64,000 nt of DNA from Clostridium sp. AN503 (GTDB taxonomy: Bacteria > Bacillota > Clostridia > Lachnospirales > Lachnospiraceae): contig NZ_JBFDTP010000001.1 of the NCBI RefSeq assembly GCF_040719375.1, forward strand, positions 682,001 through 746,000, written 5' to 3'. Positions within the stretch are counted from its first letter, which is position 1. Every line of letters begins with the position of its first letter. This document shows, piece after piece, positions 16,858 through 25,607 of this stretch. The position numbers and the translations under genes are program-made. The notes under the pieces are model-generated. The model had not been told where the DNA came from, searched no databases, and saw only the letters and a list, made by a program, of their open reading frames with translations.

Positions 16858-17475
16858 TTAACCTCCCAGTACCTGGTCTACGAATTTTCGCAGATTCTCC
16901 TGCAGATCCCCGGCAATGAATGGCTCTACAACGCCAAACACATGCTTATCGCTGCCCAGCATGACCGGAATGGAATTACTGAACTTCTCATGGATTCCCA
17001 GTCTCCCCGCTCCTTCACGCTGCGCAACTGCCATATGTTTGACCTGTGTTCCTTTCTTACCCTTTTTTGTGTCTCGTTTCCTTATCTGATTCTTATTAGC
17101 AATGTTGTTGACAAACGCCTTGATTCCGCTCCGCTGGTATACGAGCGGTTTCATGCTTCCTGATTTCACAACCTGCACCTTCGTCACCCGGCCGCGTCTT
17201 ACCTTAAATTCTTTCAGCGGTATGGGCTCCCCTTCGGAACGGATAGTCGCAGACGGGTTTCCGGAAGACGTGCTCTTTATCTTCATTGCCCTCTTAAATC
17301 CTGCATTCCTGATGGTGTAAGCGCTTTGCGCCTTATCGGACAGCCGGTCTCTTGCCTGCTCTGCAGTCACTTTTAAGGCCTTCTTCAACACCTTGTTCTG
17401 TTCCTTTGGCTCCACCTTGCCCAGCACCCGTTTCACCTCATCCATATTAATCCCAATCAGCAAGATTGCTTTCAT
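16858..17475 (-). CDS. Minor tail protein Z-like (lambda gpZ / head-tail joining group)
   Basis: The 205-residue basic protein resembles the prophage minor tail protein Z family: an N-terminal helix, 'RDRLSDKAQSAYTIRNAGFK', and the characteristic 'GEPIPLKEFKVRRGRVTKVQ' strand pair with a following 'GSMKPLVYQRSGIKAF'. gpZ-type proteins act at the head-tail connection. The start overlaps the preceding stop (ATGA). An internal ATG (MDEVKRVLG) ten codons in is an alternative start. Confidence 0.78.
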   Translation of the reverse strand: MKAILLIGINMDEVKRVLGKVEPKEQNKVLKKALKVTAEQARDRLSDKAQSAYTIRNAGFKRAMKIKSTSSGNPSATIRSEGEPIPLKEFKVRRGRVTKVQVVKSGSMKPLVYQRSGIKAFVNNIANKNQIRKRDTKKGKKGTQVKHMAVAQREGAGRLGIHEKFSNSIPVMLGSDKHVFGVVEPFIAGDLQENLRKFVDQVLGG

Positions 17476-17807
17476 GATCTTACCGCCTCCAGACTGATAG
17501 AATAGATCCCGGCCTCATCCACCGCGTCCGTGATGATATACGCTTTCCCATCCAGTTCCAGGCTGCGCCCCAGAGCTGGAAGCCGCCCAAACTCCTGGCC
17601 CGATACGTAAAACAGGACCTGCTTTTTGTAAATCCCCTGCCGGTATTCCTGCTGCCCCTTCTGGCGTTTTTCTCTCTCGATCATTTCAATATCGTCAATG
17701 ATGATCGTCATCTTCCGATTTCCGACCAGATGCTCCTCTCCAAACTCCTCCGGGTTTAAGAACACCCGTTTGACATCCCTCTGAAGAAGCGCCTTGAACC
17801 CCAGCAT
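17472..17807 (-). CDS. Head-tail connector-type protein, 111 aa
   Basis: The start is MLGFKALLQRDVKRVFLNPE after GGAGGTGTGAGGTG. A segment 'FLNPEEFGEEHLVGNRKMTI' followed by a beta barrel-like part ('KKQVLFYVSGQEFGRLPALG', 'LDGKAYIITDAVDEAGIYSI') matches the general plan of stopper or adaptor proteins (lambda gpFII / ATP-binding sugar transporter-like family). Its place, directly after the decoration and fibre genes and before gpZ, supports that role. Confidence 0.72.
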   Translation of the reverse strand: MLGFKALLQRDVKRVFLNPEEFGEEHLVGNRKMTIIIDDIEMIEREKRQKGQQEYRQGIYKKQVLFYVSGQEFGRLPALGRSLELDGKAYIITDAVDEAGIYSISLEAVRS

Positions 17808-17811
17808 CACC

Positions 17812-18066
17812 TCACACCTCCAGCGCTTTGCTGACGCCTCTGGCACTCAAAACAGCAATGATTTCATTCACTTTTGCAAGAATGTCAGGGGTATCTGCGT
17901 TTTCCTCCAGGGGCAACAACTCTGTCGCTTCACCAATCAGTCCGATCCCAGGCTTTCCTTCCGGGCCGGGCTGGGCGGCCTGGGCAGCCGCCTCCTCCAA
18001 TTCATTGAGCCTTTCCGCCGTGATCAATTCACCATTCATCCACTTATGCGCTGTATATGCCATCAT
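17812..18066 (-). CDS. Small head-fibre-like protein with a collagen-like motif
   Basis: The 84-residue protein has the N-terminal pattern 'YTAHKWMNGELITAERLNEL', widespread at the start of phage fibre proteins, then a short GPEGKPG collagen-like element and a helical end. It sits between the decoration protein and the connector genes and is probably a capsid surface fibre. A GGAGGTAC site lies just upstream. Confidence 0.7.
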   Translation of the reverse strand: MMAYTAHKWMNGELITAERLNELEEAAAQAAQPGPEGKPGIGLIGEATELLPLEENADTPDILAKVNEIIAVLSARGVSKALEV

Positions 18067-18077
18067 GTACCTCCTGA

Positions 18078-18422
18078 TTATCCCAGCAGTTTTACTGTTA
18101 CTGCAGCCGCCGCTTCCGCGGCATCTGCAACCGCATAGCCTGCTTTTGGAAGTTCTCCACTTACTCCTTCCGCGGCCTTAGTTGCTGTAATGCCATCCAC
18201 AGAATAGTACACTTCCGTTCCGGCTGTAATCGTTTCACCAGCCTTTTTATCCATTTTGAAAACGCCCTCCATATGGATGCTCCCGGTCTCTCCTTTCGGG
18301 ATCGGCCCTCCCGCCACGCCAATCCGGCTTCCAAATACTACTACGTCACCGGCATTGATCACTGTGCTTCCAGTGTTTTTGTAATCCAGGCTTTCGCCTT
18401 TCTGAACATAACCTGCTTTCAT
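18078..18422 (-). CDS. Capsid decoration protein (DUF2190-like)
   Basis: The 114-residue, Ala/Gly/Val-rich protein contains 'VINAGDVVVFGSRIGVAGGP', 'EGVFKMDKKAGETITAGTEV' and 'ATKAAEGVSGELPKAGYAVA', the repeated beta pattern of DUF2190 capsid cement proteins. It lies immediately downstream of the major capsid gene. It would trim capsid capsomers and stabilise the filled head. Confidence 0.85.
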   Translation of the reverse strand: MKAGYVQKGESLDYKNTGSTVINAGDVVVFGSRIGVAGGPIPKGETGSIHMEGVFKMDKKAGETITAGTEVYYSVDGITATKAAEGVSGELPKAGYAVADAAEAAAAVTVKLLG

Positions 18423-18437
18423 ATCGTTTCATCCTCC

Positions 18438-19955
18438 TTATTTGATGATCTCGCCCGGGTTTTTAGCAATTCCACGGAAGTCGCGTACCGAGATTCCCCA
18501 GTCAGTGTAAATGTCCCAGGTATATCCCAATGTACCAGGAGCCTCCATGCGGCGCACAATCGGTGTCTCCTGTCCATTCAAGTAATCCACCTGAATAGAC
18601 TTTGCACTCATAGGATCTGCTACCATGAACCACGGCGCTGCCTTGTCCCCGGCTAAAGCATTCAATACCGGCGTCTGTACAATATTGATCGGATAGTTGT
18701 ACAGCGGGTTGATATCATTGTTTGCGCTTCCGGTAACCTGTGTGGAATGAAGGATGACTGCCAGGTCAAACTCGTATCCTACCGGTACGATAATCCACTT
18801 CGGCGTTACATAGATAGCATCGCCAAACTGGTCTTTCTGCTTCTGCATCTGCAGGATGATCTGCTGGATGGCCTGCTGCGAGGGCTTCGCCCCTGTGCTC
18901 ATTACATTTGAATGTGCCGCATCAAACAGCGCTTTCCCATCCCAGATTTTACTGTTCCCGAACAAAAGAGAATAAACCTGCTTGTCAATTGTCATCTTTG
19001 CTTTTGTTGCATACATGCCCGGCACCTTGGTCAGAAACCCGATATCATCATTGATAAATGCCTGCCTGGTCATGGAAAACTGTTTTCCGTAAGTTTTCAG
19101 CTTCCGGGTCGGCAAAACCGCAGTTTTTGGAATATCAGACTTGATTTCCCCATTCTCCGGCACCTCCCCAAAATCACCAAGACCGCCGATGACATACTCA
19201 TGGTCTGTCGTCTCCTTAAAGTCACTCAAGCTTCCTTTCGTTGTCCAGGCCTGGAACGTGGTAGGCACATGATTATACAGCTCCACGATGCTCTTGCGGA
19301 TCGTGCTGTCAAGGATTGCAGGAAATGCTGCCGTCGGATTGTAGAACTGCCTGCACAGATGATCATATACATCGTTGGCGCTCATGCGCATGAGTGCCAT
19401 GGCATCCTCTCCCTCCCTGGCCAGGCACTGAATCGCCATATCGCGCAGGCTCATCCCCCGCAGCTCTCTTGCTCCTTCTGCCGGTCTCTCCGTAGATATA
19501 CCGGACCGCATCATCATGGCATCCGAAGCGGCTTCCCGGAACTTATCCCCCTCATCTGCCGTCACCCGTGCATTTACCGGCGCCGCTGTGCCCTGCAAAT
19601 GTTTTAACACTGCTTCGCGCACCTGTTCAACACTGCTGCCGTCACGGATATACTCACCAGGCTCGATTTCAAAACTGCGACACAGATCCGTAATATCCGA
19701 CACGCGCCGACGTTCCTCGGCGATTGCCCGCTCTGCTGCCTGTGCAGAAGGATCCGCTCCAGATGTCTGTCCAGCACCCGCATCAAGCCTCCGGATTCCG
19801 GCTCCGGGTTCCATATGCCCGTCCGTCGGTAGGCTATCCAGTTCTTTCTGTAAACCGTCAAATTCAGCCTGCTCCTCCGTAGTCAGATCCCTGTTCTCGT
19901 TCCTCGCAGCAATCACCAACTCCTGCTGACGCTGCATAATCTGTTCTCTTGTCAT
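18438..19955 (-). CDS. Major capsid protein (HK97 fold)
   Basis: The protein has 505 residues. An N-terminal coiled-coil scaffold ('MQRQQELVIAARNENRDLTT', about residues 1-120) is followed by a linker with charged residues and the capsid domain ('LYNHVPTTFQAWTTKGSLSD', 'TRKLKTYGKQFSMTRQAFIN', 'AKMTIDKQVYSLLFGNSKIW'). The scaffold is probably removed by the protease encoded just upstream, whose gene overlaps this start by 4 bases. Confidence 0.88.
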   Translation of the reverse strand: MTREQIMQRQQELVIAARNENRDLTTEEQAEFDGLQKELDSLPTDGHMEPGAGIRRLDAGAGQTSGADPSAQAAERAIAEERRRVSDITDLCRSFEIEPGEYIRDGSSVEQVREAVLKHLQGTAAPVNARVTADEGDKFREAASDAMMMRSGISTERPAEGARELRGMSLRDMAIQCLAREGEDAMALMRMSANDVYDHLCRQFYNPTAAFPAILDSTIRKSIVELYNHVPTTFQAWTTKGSLSDFKETTDHEYVIGGLGDFGEVPENGEIKSDIPKTAVLPTRKLKTYGKQFSMTRQAFINDDIGFLTKVPGMYATKAKMTIDKQVYSLLFGNSKIWDGKALFDAAHSNVMSTGAKPSQQAIQQIILQMQKQKDQFGDAIYVTPKWIIVPVGYEFDLAVILHSTQVTGSANNDINPLYNYPINIVQTPVLNALAGDKAAPWFMVADPMSAKSIQVDYLNGQETPIVRRMEAPGTLGYTWDIYTDWGISVRDFRGIAKNPGEIIK

Positions 19956-20608
19956 TTAGTTACCTCCTTAAATTTGTTTGCATTTATTTGAAGCTGCCGG
20001 CTGAAAAAATCCAGCGTTCTTCCGGTTGTTCTCGGGTGTCTGCCTCCTAAGTCTCTTCCTACGCCTACTGTCGGGTCGGCTGGAACCGAAACAATAGAAA
20101 TCTCAAATGGCGTCCACCGCTTCGCAATATCACAGGGCCCGGTAAAGCGGCCATCGGTAGATTTCTTTCCGGGCAAAACTTCCTCCCAGTCGTCAACCAT
20201 ATATCCGACAGAAACGCCTTTTAATGTCCCACTTTTGACTTTTTTGTATATAACTTCAGATTCCATATCATCATCGAACTGAATTTTTGCATGGCATCGC
20301 TTATCTTCTTCCCATACTTTTAAAATTTTTCCAATGACCGCATCGCGTTTATGATTAAACAAAACGCAACCAATGCTGTTTAACCTGCCCAAATCCACAC
20401 ATCCTTTCGTGTGATCCAGGATCTCTACGCCCCACCAGCGACCGTATGGCTCCTCTGATGAAAACGATAATTCTACAGTCCGATCCTCCCCATCTGATTC
20501 CCGGATGGATGCAAAGAGAAATTCCCGCCTTAAATCCCCACGCATTTCAGATCGCTTTTTCTCCCCCTGTTCCCTTGTCAGGTTCCTTGGAATTGCTTGT
20601 CTTTCCAA
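19952..20608 (-). CDS. Prohead maturation protease (HK97 family)
   Basis: The 218-residue protein starts with TTG after GGAGGTGTGATAT. Family features are the beta strand 'VELSFSSEEPYGRWWGVEIL', 'CVLFNHKRDAVIGKI' with the catalytic-type histidine after the strand, 'SGTLKGVSVGYMVDDWEE' with the serine of the family motif, and 'FEISIVSVPADPTVGVGRD'. The protease cleaves scaffold and capsid N-termini during head maturation. The gene overlaps the end of the portal gene. Confidence 0.9.
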   Translation of the reverse strand: MERQAIPRNLTREQGEKKRSEMRGDLRREFLFASIRESDGEDRTVELSFSSEEPYGRWWGVEILDHTKGCVDLGRLNSIGCVLFNHKRDAVIGKILKVWEEDKRCHAKIQFDDDMESEVIYKKVKSGTLKGVSVGYMVDDWEEVLPGKKSTDGRFTGPCDIAKRWTPFEISIVSVPADPTVGVGRDLGGRHPRTTGRTLDFFSRQLQINANKFKEVTK

Positions 20609-22052
20609 ATATCACACCTCCCATATCAATACCTTTTTCACGGCCATAGTCCATAATCTCGGCCATCTCATTAATCTGTTCCTTCCAGTCCTTCCCGTTC
20701 TCAGCTGCCATATCTGCCCACGTTTTTTGCCCGGTATTCAGGGCGGTCTTGTTTGCATTTGCTTCCTTGAGCGGATCGATCCAGCGCTTTGGCGCCTGAA
20801 TCCACTTATGTTCCAGATATCGCTCTTTATCTTCCCAGAATCCTTTGATATCCACTTTCTTTGCAAGCACCAGCGATATCACAAAGGTCTCGTAAATTTC
20901 GCTCATCACCTCCATAAGCTGGTCCCGGTCTTCCGCATAAGTCAGATCATCTTCTATCGAACCCTGCCGCGCCGAGCTGTAATTGCTTTCTGACATGTCC
21001 CGGCTTGTCGTCTCATAGCTGAGTCCTTGTCCGGATGCGAGCATGCGCATTTCCTGTTTCACATATGATGTTGCATCCGTGGCCTGACCAGATGGATTTA
21101 CCACCTCCACATCATCACCCTGATTGAGGTACTGAATCATGCCCGGCGTGAGTGTTTTTCCCTGGTAATTGTACTTCCCGCTTTCCGGGTCTTTATAGCC
21201 GGTTCCGCGCCCCGGCGTTCCTGATTCCGGCCGATCCCGTTTTATAAAAACGGACAGACACGCAAGAATACGCTCTTTAACCGCAATAGATCGCATAAAT
21301 TCATTGACATCGCGAACCCGGGTAATTGTCGGTGTCATATCCGATATTTCCCTGATCTGTGAAGGACGTGATTTTGTGTAATAAAAAATGACGTCCTTGG
21401 CTTCAACATAAATTGAATCCATGGCAGTCATTCCATCAATCGTATACTGTTTTATATAATATCCTACCGGCCTGTTGTAAGCATTATATTCAATGCCTCC
21501 AACAACTTTATTTCCTTTTGTTTTAGGTGAAATCGCAACGATATCTAACTCATCCACCTCAAGGGCCTGCAGTTTAAATGGCACGAGACCTCCGGCCGTA
21601 TACCGCTTTAAAAACAGGATCCCGCCGTCAATCTTTTTTCTCTGAATCGCCATACGCATCATGGCATTAAAGTTTTGTGTTCCAGTCACATCGCAGTTCT
21701 GTTTTTTGCACCATTCTTTCCATAACTTTTCCACCCGGGCATTCATTGCCTCATCCCCGACATTCGCGCGCAGCCTGTAGCCCGCCCCAAAAACGTTGCG
21801 TTTATATGCCCCGGTTATGGAATTCATGATATCCGAGTTCCGTTCCAGATCACGGGCGCGGGCCCTGACCGTATCGCGGTCATATCGGTCCGTCATCTCC
21901 GCAGATTCGTTTATGACCCTCCAGTTTGCATTTGCTCTGCCGTAACTTGCGGCATCATATCCGCGGGATTCTTCCAGCGCGCGGCGGTATGCCTCCCGTC
22001 GCCACCCCGCTTCCGGTGATATCCATCCAATTAAATTATCTAATGCATTCAT
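20547..22052 (-). CDS. Portal protein (lambda gpB type)
   Basis: The 501-residue protein contains the lambda-portal pattern: 'VRARARDLERNSDIMNSITG', 'NVFGAGYRLRANVGDEAMNA', 'LWKEWCKKQNCDVTGTQNFN', the wing and stem region, then 'GLSYETTSRDMSESNYSSAR' and a C-terminal 'KWIQAPKRWIDPLKEANANK'. The dodecamer at the head vertex gates DNA and binds terminase. GGGAGGTAAAGC precedes the ATG. Confidence 0.93.
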   Translation of the reverse strand: MNALDNLIGWISPEAGWRREAYRRALEESRGYDAASYGRANANWRVINESAEMTDRYDRDTVRARARDLERNSDIMNSITGAYKRNVFGAGYRLRANVGDEAMNARVEKLWKEWCKKQNCDVTGTQNFNAMMRMAIQRKKIDGGILFLKRYTAGGLVPFKLQALEVDELDIVAISPKTKGNKVVGGIEYNAYNRPVGYYIKQYTIDGMTAMDSIYVEAKDVIFYYTKSRPSQIREISDMTPTITRVRDVNEFMRSIAVKERILACLSVFIKRDRPESGTPGRGTGYKDPESGKYNYQGKTLTPGMIQYLNQGDDVEVVNPSGQATDATSYVKQEMRMLASGQGLSYETTSRDMSESNYSSARQGSIEDDLTYAEDRDQLMEVMSEIYETFVISLVLAKKVDIKGFWEDKERYLEHKWIQAPKRWIDPLKEANANKTALNTGQKTWADMAAENGKDWKEQINEMAEIMDYGREKGIDMGGVIFGKTSNSKEPDKGTGGEKAI

Positions 22053-22055
22053 GCT

Positions 22056-22292
22056 TTACCTCCCATCGAATACCGCTACTACCGTATCGCGGAACAGGGG
22101 ATTATCATCATCGTCCAGAAGTGCGGCCTGGAGCTTACGCTGCATATCCCATAAAAGTGTAAGATCAGCTCTGGTCAAACTTCTCGTTCCAATCCGGTAT
22201 GACTGCCCTCCCCTGAGCACTGCATAAATCGCCTCGTTAACGACCACAAGCTGTTCCTCGGGCTTCCCGAATAATTCCAGTTCTTCCGCCAT
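22056..22292 (-). CDS. gpW-like head-tail joining protein, 78 aa
   Basis: This small protein, encoded between the large terminase and the portal, occupies the position of lambda gpW. It has the motif 'RGGQSYRIGTRSLTRADLTL' (gpW-like and DUF6148 families show GqsY.ig.r.ltRaDL). lambda gpW is needed to stabilise DNA in the head before the tail joins. Confidence 0.78.
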   Translation of the reverse strand: MAEELELFGKPEEQLVVVNEAIYAVLRGGQSYRIGTRSLTRADLTLLWDMQRKLQAALLDDDDNPLFRDTVVAVFDGR

Positions 22293-22301
22293 ATGTCCTC
22301 C

Positions 22302-24149
22302 TTAAATCCACGCTTCCTGCTCCTGGATCCAGTGCTCCTCCGGTGCATAAGCATCTTTTTCTTCTTGCGCCGGCGCAAGTTCTTCATTTTCCCGCTGCAG
22401 GTGCAGGCTCCTAACACCAAGTATCTCCGCCGCTGCCATGGCATACACCTCACAGTCCAGGTAATGGTTAGCCGCGTGTGAGTGTTTCGGTACCCACGTA
22501 GTCCTGCTGCTCCCATTATTAGTCCGAACAGTTACTTTGTGCTCGGACGTAACCTGCTTGGCGTATTCCTCATCGCACCCCTGATACACCATCCAACTTC
22601 CGGACCCGTTGTCCCTCCCCATTCTCGCGGCAATGGAATCCTTGTACTGATCGCCGTCAACCAGAACCAGCTGCATTCCATATGCCTTTGAGTTCACCTT
22701 ATCTACCTTGCTGATCTTGTATCGGTCGCGCATAGGATTGCTGGAACCTTTCACCGGCAGCGCCCAATCAGAATTGTCAACGCAAAAATCATATGTAGCA
22801 TCCGGCTGGTATCCTGAATCGATCAGTGCCAGATTCACCACAATCTTTCGTCCGTCCTCCATTTCAAACTCCCGGTTCATCATCTGCTCAATATCAAAAA
22901 ACGACAATACCTGTCCGTGGGCGATGTTTTGACTCGTGGTGAAGTCCCCAAACGCTCTGATGGTATAGTACAGGCTGTTTTCCTGTACATCCACTCCTGC
23001 CGTCAGCAGTTTCGTCCATTCCGGAACCACCAGTTCCGACAGCTCTGTCTGCCTCTCCATCACCAGATCTTCCGTGGTCTTCAGTTTTGTATCTTCCCAC
23101 GGCTCCGCCAGCCAGGAGTTTACAAAGTTCTGCAACAGCTCCGGATCCTCATATGATTTTAAATATTCCTCTGCCGCATCGGCCCAGGTAACGAATACGC
23201 TGTACAGGGAATTGATCCAGAAACCGGTGCTCTTTGGGTGTCCAACACCACGCTTTTTTACCGCAATCCACTTGCCGTCTCTGAGCATTTTAGGCTTGTC
23301 ACCGTCCGATATCTCGCACCCGCACTCCTGGCACACATACACTGCAGTTTTGGCCCTGTCATAAGGACTTAAGCGCTTCTCCTTATCTTCCACGAAAATG
23401 ACCTGCTTGAATTTCAGTTCGATCATGGTTCCGCAGTGGGGGCACGGCACAAAATAATGCCGTACTTCATCCGCATTATCGTGCAGATTCCAAATATAAT
23501 TTGTCCGCAAAGTCGGAGTGGAACACGCATAGACTTTGCTTTGGTTTTTGTAGGTTTTTACACGCTCCATGGCAAGATTAAAGGGCGATGCCTCTTTTTT
23601 GGAGGCTCCGCCCATCTTGTCTATTTCATCAAAAAACAAATATTTAATCGCCTTGGATGCCAGCTTTGCCGGTGATCCGGCCCCTCTAAGGTATAACAGC
23701 ATTGTTTTGAACTTCAACCGTAATTCCTTGGAACTGTTCTCATGAAATAATCGCCGTATCTCCGGTATCAGCCTGAAAGCCGGTTTCAGCTTATCATTTG
23801 ATATATCCTTCGCCAGATCATCCGACGGATAAACAATCATAGTCGGCGCCGGAGCTTCCATGATCAGGTAGCACAGGATGTTGATCAGAGCCTCAGTCCC
23901 ACCTATCTGTGACGCCTTGCAAAAATATATTTCCCGGATGTATGGATCGTTAAAAGCGTCCATGATCCCAGCCAGATATGGCGTAATGTCATTGGACCAT
24001 TTCCCGGATATATTACTGGAATCATCCAGTACACGGTATTTTTCCGCCCACTGGCTTACCGTCAGTTCCTCTGGCTTTTCAAGGGTCCGCTTTATCACGC
24101 GCTGGAATAACCGTAACGTCTTTGCCCTCGAACGGCTCCGCTGGCTCAT
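22302..24149 (-). CDS. Terminase large subunit (GpA family)
   Basis: The 615-residue packaging motor has an ATPase domain with a Walker A-like segment at residues 78-86 (KASQIGGTE) and Walker B at 170-177 (YLFFDEID), zinc-binding-like pairs (CPHC, CQECGC) near residues 230 and 275, and a C-terminal nuclease domain with 'LIDSGYQPDATYDFC'. The GpA type points to cos-type packaging. The small subunit gene is directly upstream. Confidence 0.94.
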   Translation of the reverse strand: MSQRSRSRAKTLRLFQRVIKRTLEKPEELTVSQWAEKYRVLDDSSNISGKWSNDITPYLAGIMDAFNDPYIREIYFCKASQIGGTEALINILCYLIMEAPAPTMIVYPSDDLAKDISNDKLKPAFRLIPEIRRLFHENSSKELRLKFKTMLLYLRGAGSPAKLASKAIKYLFFDEIDKMGGASKKEASPFNLAMERVKTYKNQSKVYACSTPTLRTNYIWNLHDNADEVRHYFVPCPHCGTMIELKFKQVIFVEDKEKRLSPYDRAKTAVYVCQECGCEISDGDKPKMLRDGKWIAVKKRGVGHPKSTGFWINSLYSVFVTWADAAEEYLKSYEDPELLQNFVNSWLAEPWEDTKLKTTEDLVMERQTELSELVVPEWTKLLTAGVDVQENSLYYTIRAFGDFTTSQNIAHGQVLSFFDIEQMMNREFEMEDGRKIVVNLALIDSGYQPDATYDFCVDNSDWALPVKGSSNPMRDRYKISKVDKVNSKAYGMQLVLVDGDQYKDSIAARMGRDNGSGSWMVYQGCDEEYAKQVTSEHKVTVRTNNGSSRTTWVPKHSHAANHYLDCEVYAMAAAEILGVRSLHLQRENEELAPAQEEKDAYAPEEHWIQEQEAWI

Positions 24150-24176
24150 CCGCTCCCCCTCCAGTCCAATCTCCGC

Positions 24177-24695
24177 TTAATCTTCCCCATCACCATCCTC
24201 CTCATCTTCATCAAAATCATCGGGCCCGTTATGGTCGATCTCGTCCGGGTTGTATTCTGCCAGTTCCTCCATTGCATCCATAATATCCTTCTGGATAATC
24301 CCGATGATCCGATTCACATCCTTTTCACCGGAAACTTCCATTGCCATTTTTGACGGAAGTGCCAGCAACCGGTTCTTGAATCGTATCAACATGTCCGAAA
24401 GATAGCATTCCACGTCGGCGGCTTCATGCAACTCCCTCCGGAGTTTTCTGAGTTTCAAAATGGAGATCTGTTTCTTCACTTCCTCATGCTCCGCCTGTAT
24501 CGCTTCCTTCGATATGGATGTCCTGCGCCCCGTTTCCGCATTTATTTTGTAATCAACATATTCCTGGATGCTTTTTTCCAGGTTATAGCCACGTTCTCCG
24601 GACACAGTTTGGAAGAGCCCTTCCTCCTTGAGTTGCCGAACCCTTCGTGATGATATACCCAAGCACTGCGCCAGTTCTTTCTGGTTTACGATCAT
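24177..24695 (-). CDS. Terminase small subunit (Nu1-like)
   Basis: The 172-residue protein begins with a winged-helix DNA-binding domain (VNQKELAQCLGISSRRVRQL), continues as a coiled coil ('AEHEEVKKQISILKLRKLRR') and ends in a very acidic tail (DDFDEDEEDGDGED). lambda Nu1 binds cos and recruits the large subunit. It is placed directly before the GpA gene. Confidence 0.88.
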   Translation of the reverse strand: MIVNQKELAQCLGISSRRVRQLKEEGLFQTVSGERGYNLEKSIQEYVDYKINAETGRRTSISKEAIQAEHEEVKKQISILKLRKLRRELHEAADVECYLSDMLIRFKNRLLALPSKMAMEVSGEKDVNRIIGIIQKDIMDAMEELAEYNPDEIDHNGPDDFDEDEEDGDGED

Positions 24696-24864
24696 ATCTC
24701 GCTCCCGTTAACGTTCCTTCCCCCAAAAGCGGAAGGAAGTGCCCTGAAATTTTTTCTTTTACAGAGGGAAATACCGGGCGTTCCTCGCCCCGCACCCCGC
24801 CCCACCCCTTAGGAAGTACCTAAGAGTGGTTGTCTGAATATTTTGTGTTTTCGAGACAGCATTA
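24696..24864. other. Non-coding region upstream of terminase: possible cos site
   Basis: The region holds no supported gene. It contains a hairpin-capable CCTTCC...GGAAGG pair near 24716-24737, a C-rich stretch (cgttcctcgccccgcacccc) and a second GGAAG element near 24812. In phages with Nu1/GpA terminases, cos and its binding sites lie just upstream of the small subunit gene. A cos function is therefore possible but not visible as a defined sequence. Confidence 0.35.
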
Positions 24865-24890
24865 AAGGCACCCGACTGCTCGGATGCCTT
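24865..24890 (-). terminator. Hairpin after the small-peptide operon
   Basis: AAGGCA(t)CCGA, a four-base loop and TCGG(g)TGCCTT form a stem with one mismatch just past the stop of 24895-25305, followed on the minus strand by TTTAATG. It is probably the terminator of that operon and separates it from the terminase genes. Confidence 0.6.
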
Positions 24891-24894
24891 GTAA

Positions 24895-25305
24895 TCACTC
24901 ATGAGTATTCTGATAAGCCTCGTTGTAAATATCATACAATTCCATCATAGCCTTCAGGCCCTTATCTTTAGTGTCTAATAGACTATCAATAATAATGCCC
25001 ATTTCATCTTGTACGCTTTCTTCTGCAACTTCACTCTGCATTTTCCTCAAAGCACTTACTGCATTTTGTATCTGAATCACGCTATTATCAAGCTGTTGTT
25101 TTTGCACGACATATTCTCTCTCTACATCCCTTTTGCATGCAAATGCTGTCATCATTTTTGTGAGCTGTGATGCCTGACTCACCCCTGCTTTATCACAGGC
25201 TTCTGCAAACTGCTCCACCAGCTCGCGCTTTAGCTTGTAAGACTTACTCACAAGTCCCGCCTTGGCATTCCACTTGTCCTGCGGCCTAATCTTCTTTTCT
25301 TCCAC
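24895..25305 (-). CDS. Ribbon-helix-helix-like protein, 136 aa
   Basis: GTG start after GGAGGGATAGCC. The N-terminal 60 residues ('SKSYKLKRELVEQFAEACDK', 'GVSQASQLTKMMTAFACK') look like a CopG/ribbon-helix-helix fold: a short strand then two helices with hydrophobic spacing. The remainder is a coiled coil (residues 65-130). The likely role is a DNA-binding regulator. Being downstream of two small membrane peptides and behind a palindromic promoter, it is a good candidate for the autorepressor that binds 25614-25633. That link is inference. Confidence 0.7.
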   Translation of the reverse strand: MEEKKIRPQDKWNAKAGLVSKSYKLKRELVEQFAEACDKAGVSQASQLTKMMTAFACKRDVEREYVVQKQQLDNSVIQIQNAVSALRKMQSEVAEESVQDEMGIIIDSLLDTKDKGLKAMMELYDIYNEAYQNTHE

Positions 25306-25399
25306 GGCTATCCCTCCACATACAGAATAATCCTATTCCAAGCTTTGCTATAGCTATGGCAATAAAGAAGATTCCCAAAAATTTCAACGCTTCTACCAT
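25286..25399 (-). CDS. Small membrane peptide, 37 aa
   Basis: The frame encodes MVEALKFLGIFFIAIAIAKL followed by a short second hydrophobic patch and a basic-acidic tail (WRDSRGRKED). One transmembrane helix is evident. There is no clear Shine-Dalgarno sequence before the ATG, so expression is uncertain. It overlaps the start of 24895-25305 by 20 bases in another frame, which suggests coupling. The size and shape resemble type I toxin or small holin-like peptides, but I cannot assign it. Confidence 0.5.
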   Translation of the reverse strand: MVEALKFLGIFFIAIAIAKLGIGLFCMWRDSRGRKED

Positions 25400-25438
25400 A
25401 TTGATTTTTTACAGATGAGTGTGATATACTATCCTTAA

Positions 25439-25460
25439 GGGAAGGGCTTGCGCCCCTCCC
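25439..25460 (-). terminator. Strong hairpin between the two small peptide genes
   Basis: GGGAGGGGC, a GCAA loop and GCCCTTCCC pair over nine positions with one G-T pair (25460-25439 on the minus strand). It lies immediately after the 39-residue gene and is followed by TTAAGG rather than a T tract. It may attenuate transcription or stabilise the short upstream mRNA. Confidence 0.55.
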
Positions 25461-25462
25461 CG

Positions 25463-25582
25463 CTACTCCAGTAGCTTTGAAACAATCAGTAGGATGATTC
25501 CTACTACTAAGTCCGTTAGCATTCCGACCAGCCAAGTCTTGAATTTGCTATCGGGCTTTTTCTTTCGGCTTCCGCCTCTCAT
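25463..25582 (-). CDS. Basic small membrane peptide, 39 aa
   Basis: A near-ideal ribosome site (AAAGGAGGTGA) precedes ATG at 25582 by six bases. The peptide has a strongly basic start (MRGGSRKKKPDSKFK) and a transmembrane helix (MLTDLVVGIILLIVSKLLE). It is expressed from the operator-containing promoter 25608-25636. Peptides of this form occur in type I toxin-antitoxin loci and as holin-like toxins in Firmicutes prophages, so toxicity is a reasonable guess but not shown. Confidence 0.75.
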   Translation of the reverse strand: MRGGSRKKKPDSKFKTWLVGMLTDLVVGIILLIVSKLLE

Positions 25583-25607
25583 CTGATTTTCACCTCCTTT
25601 TGTATAT

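Noticed and set aside
18078..18422. Decoration gene read as part of the capsid gene
   Set aside because: Separate ribosome sites and stops are present, and both products match their own families.
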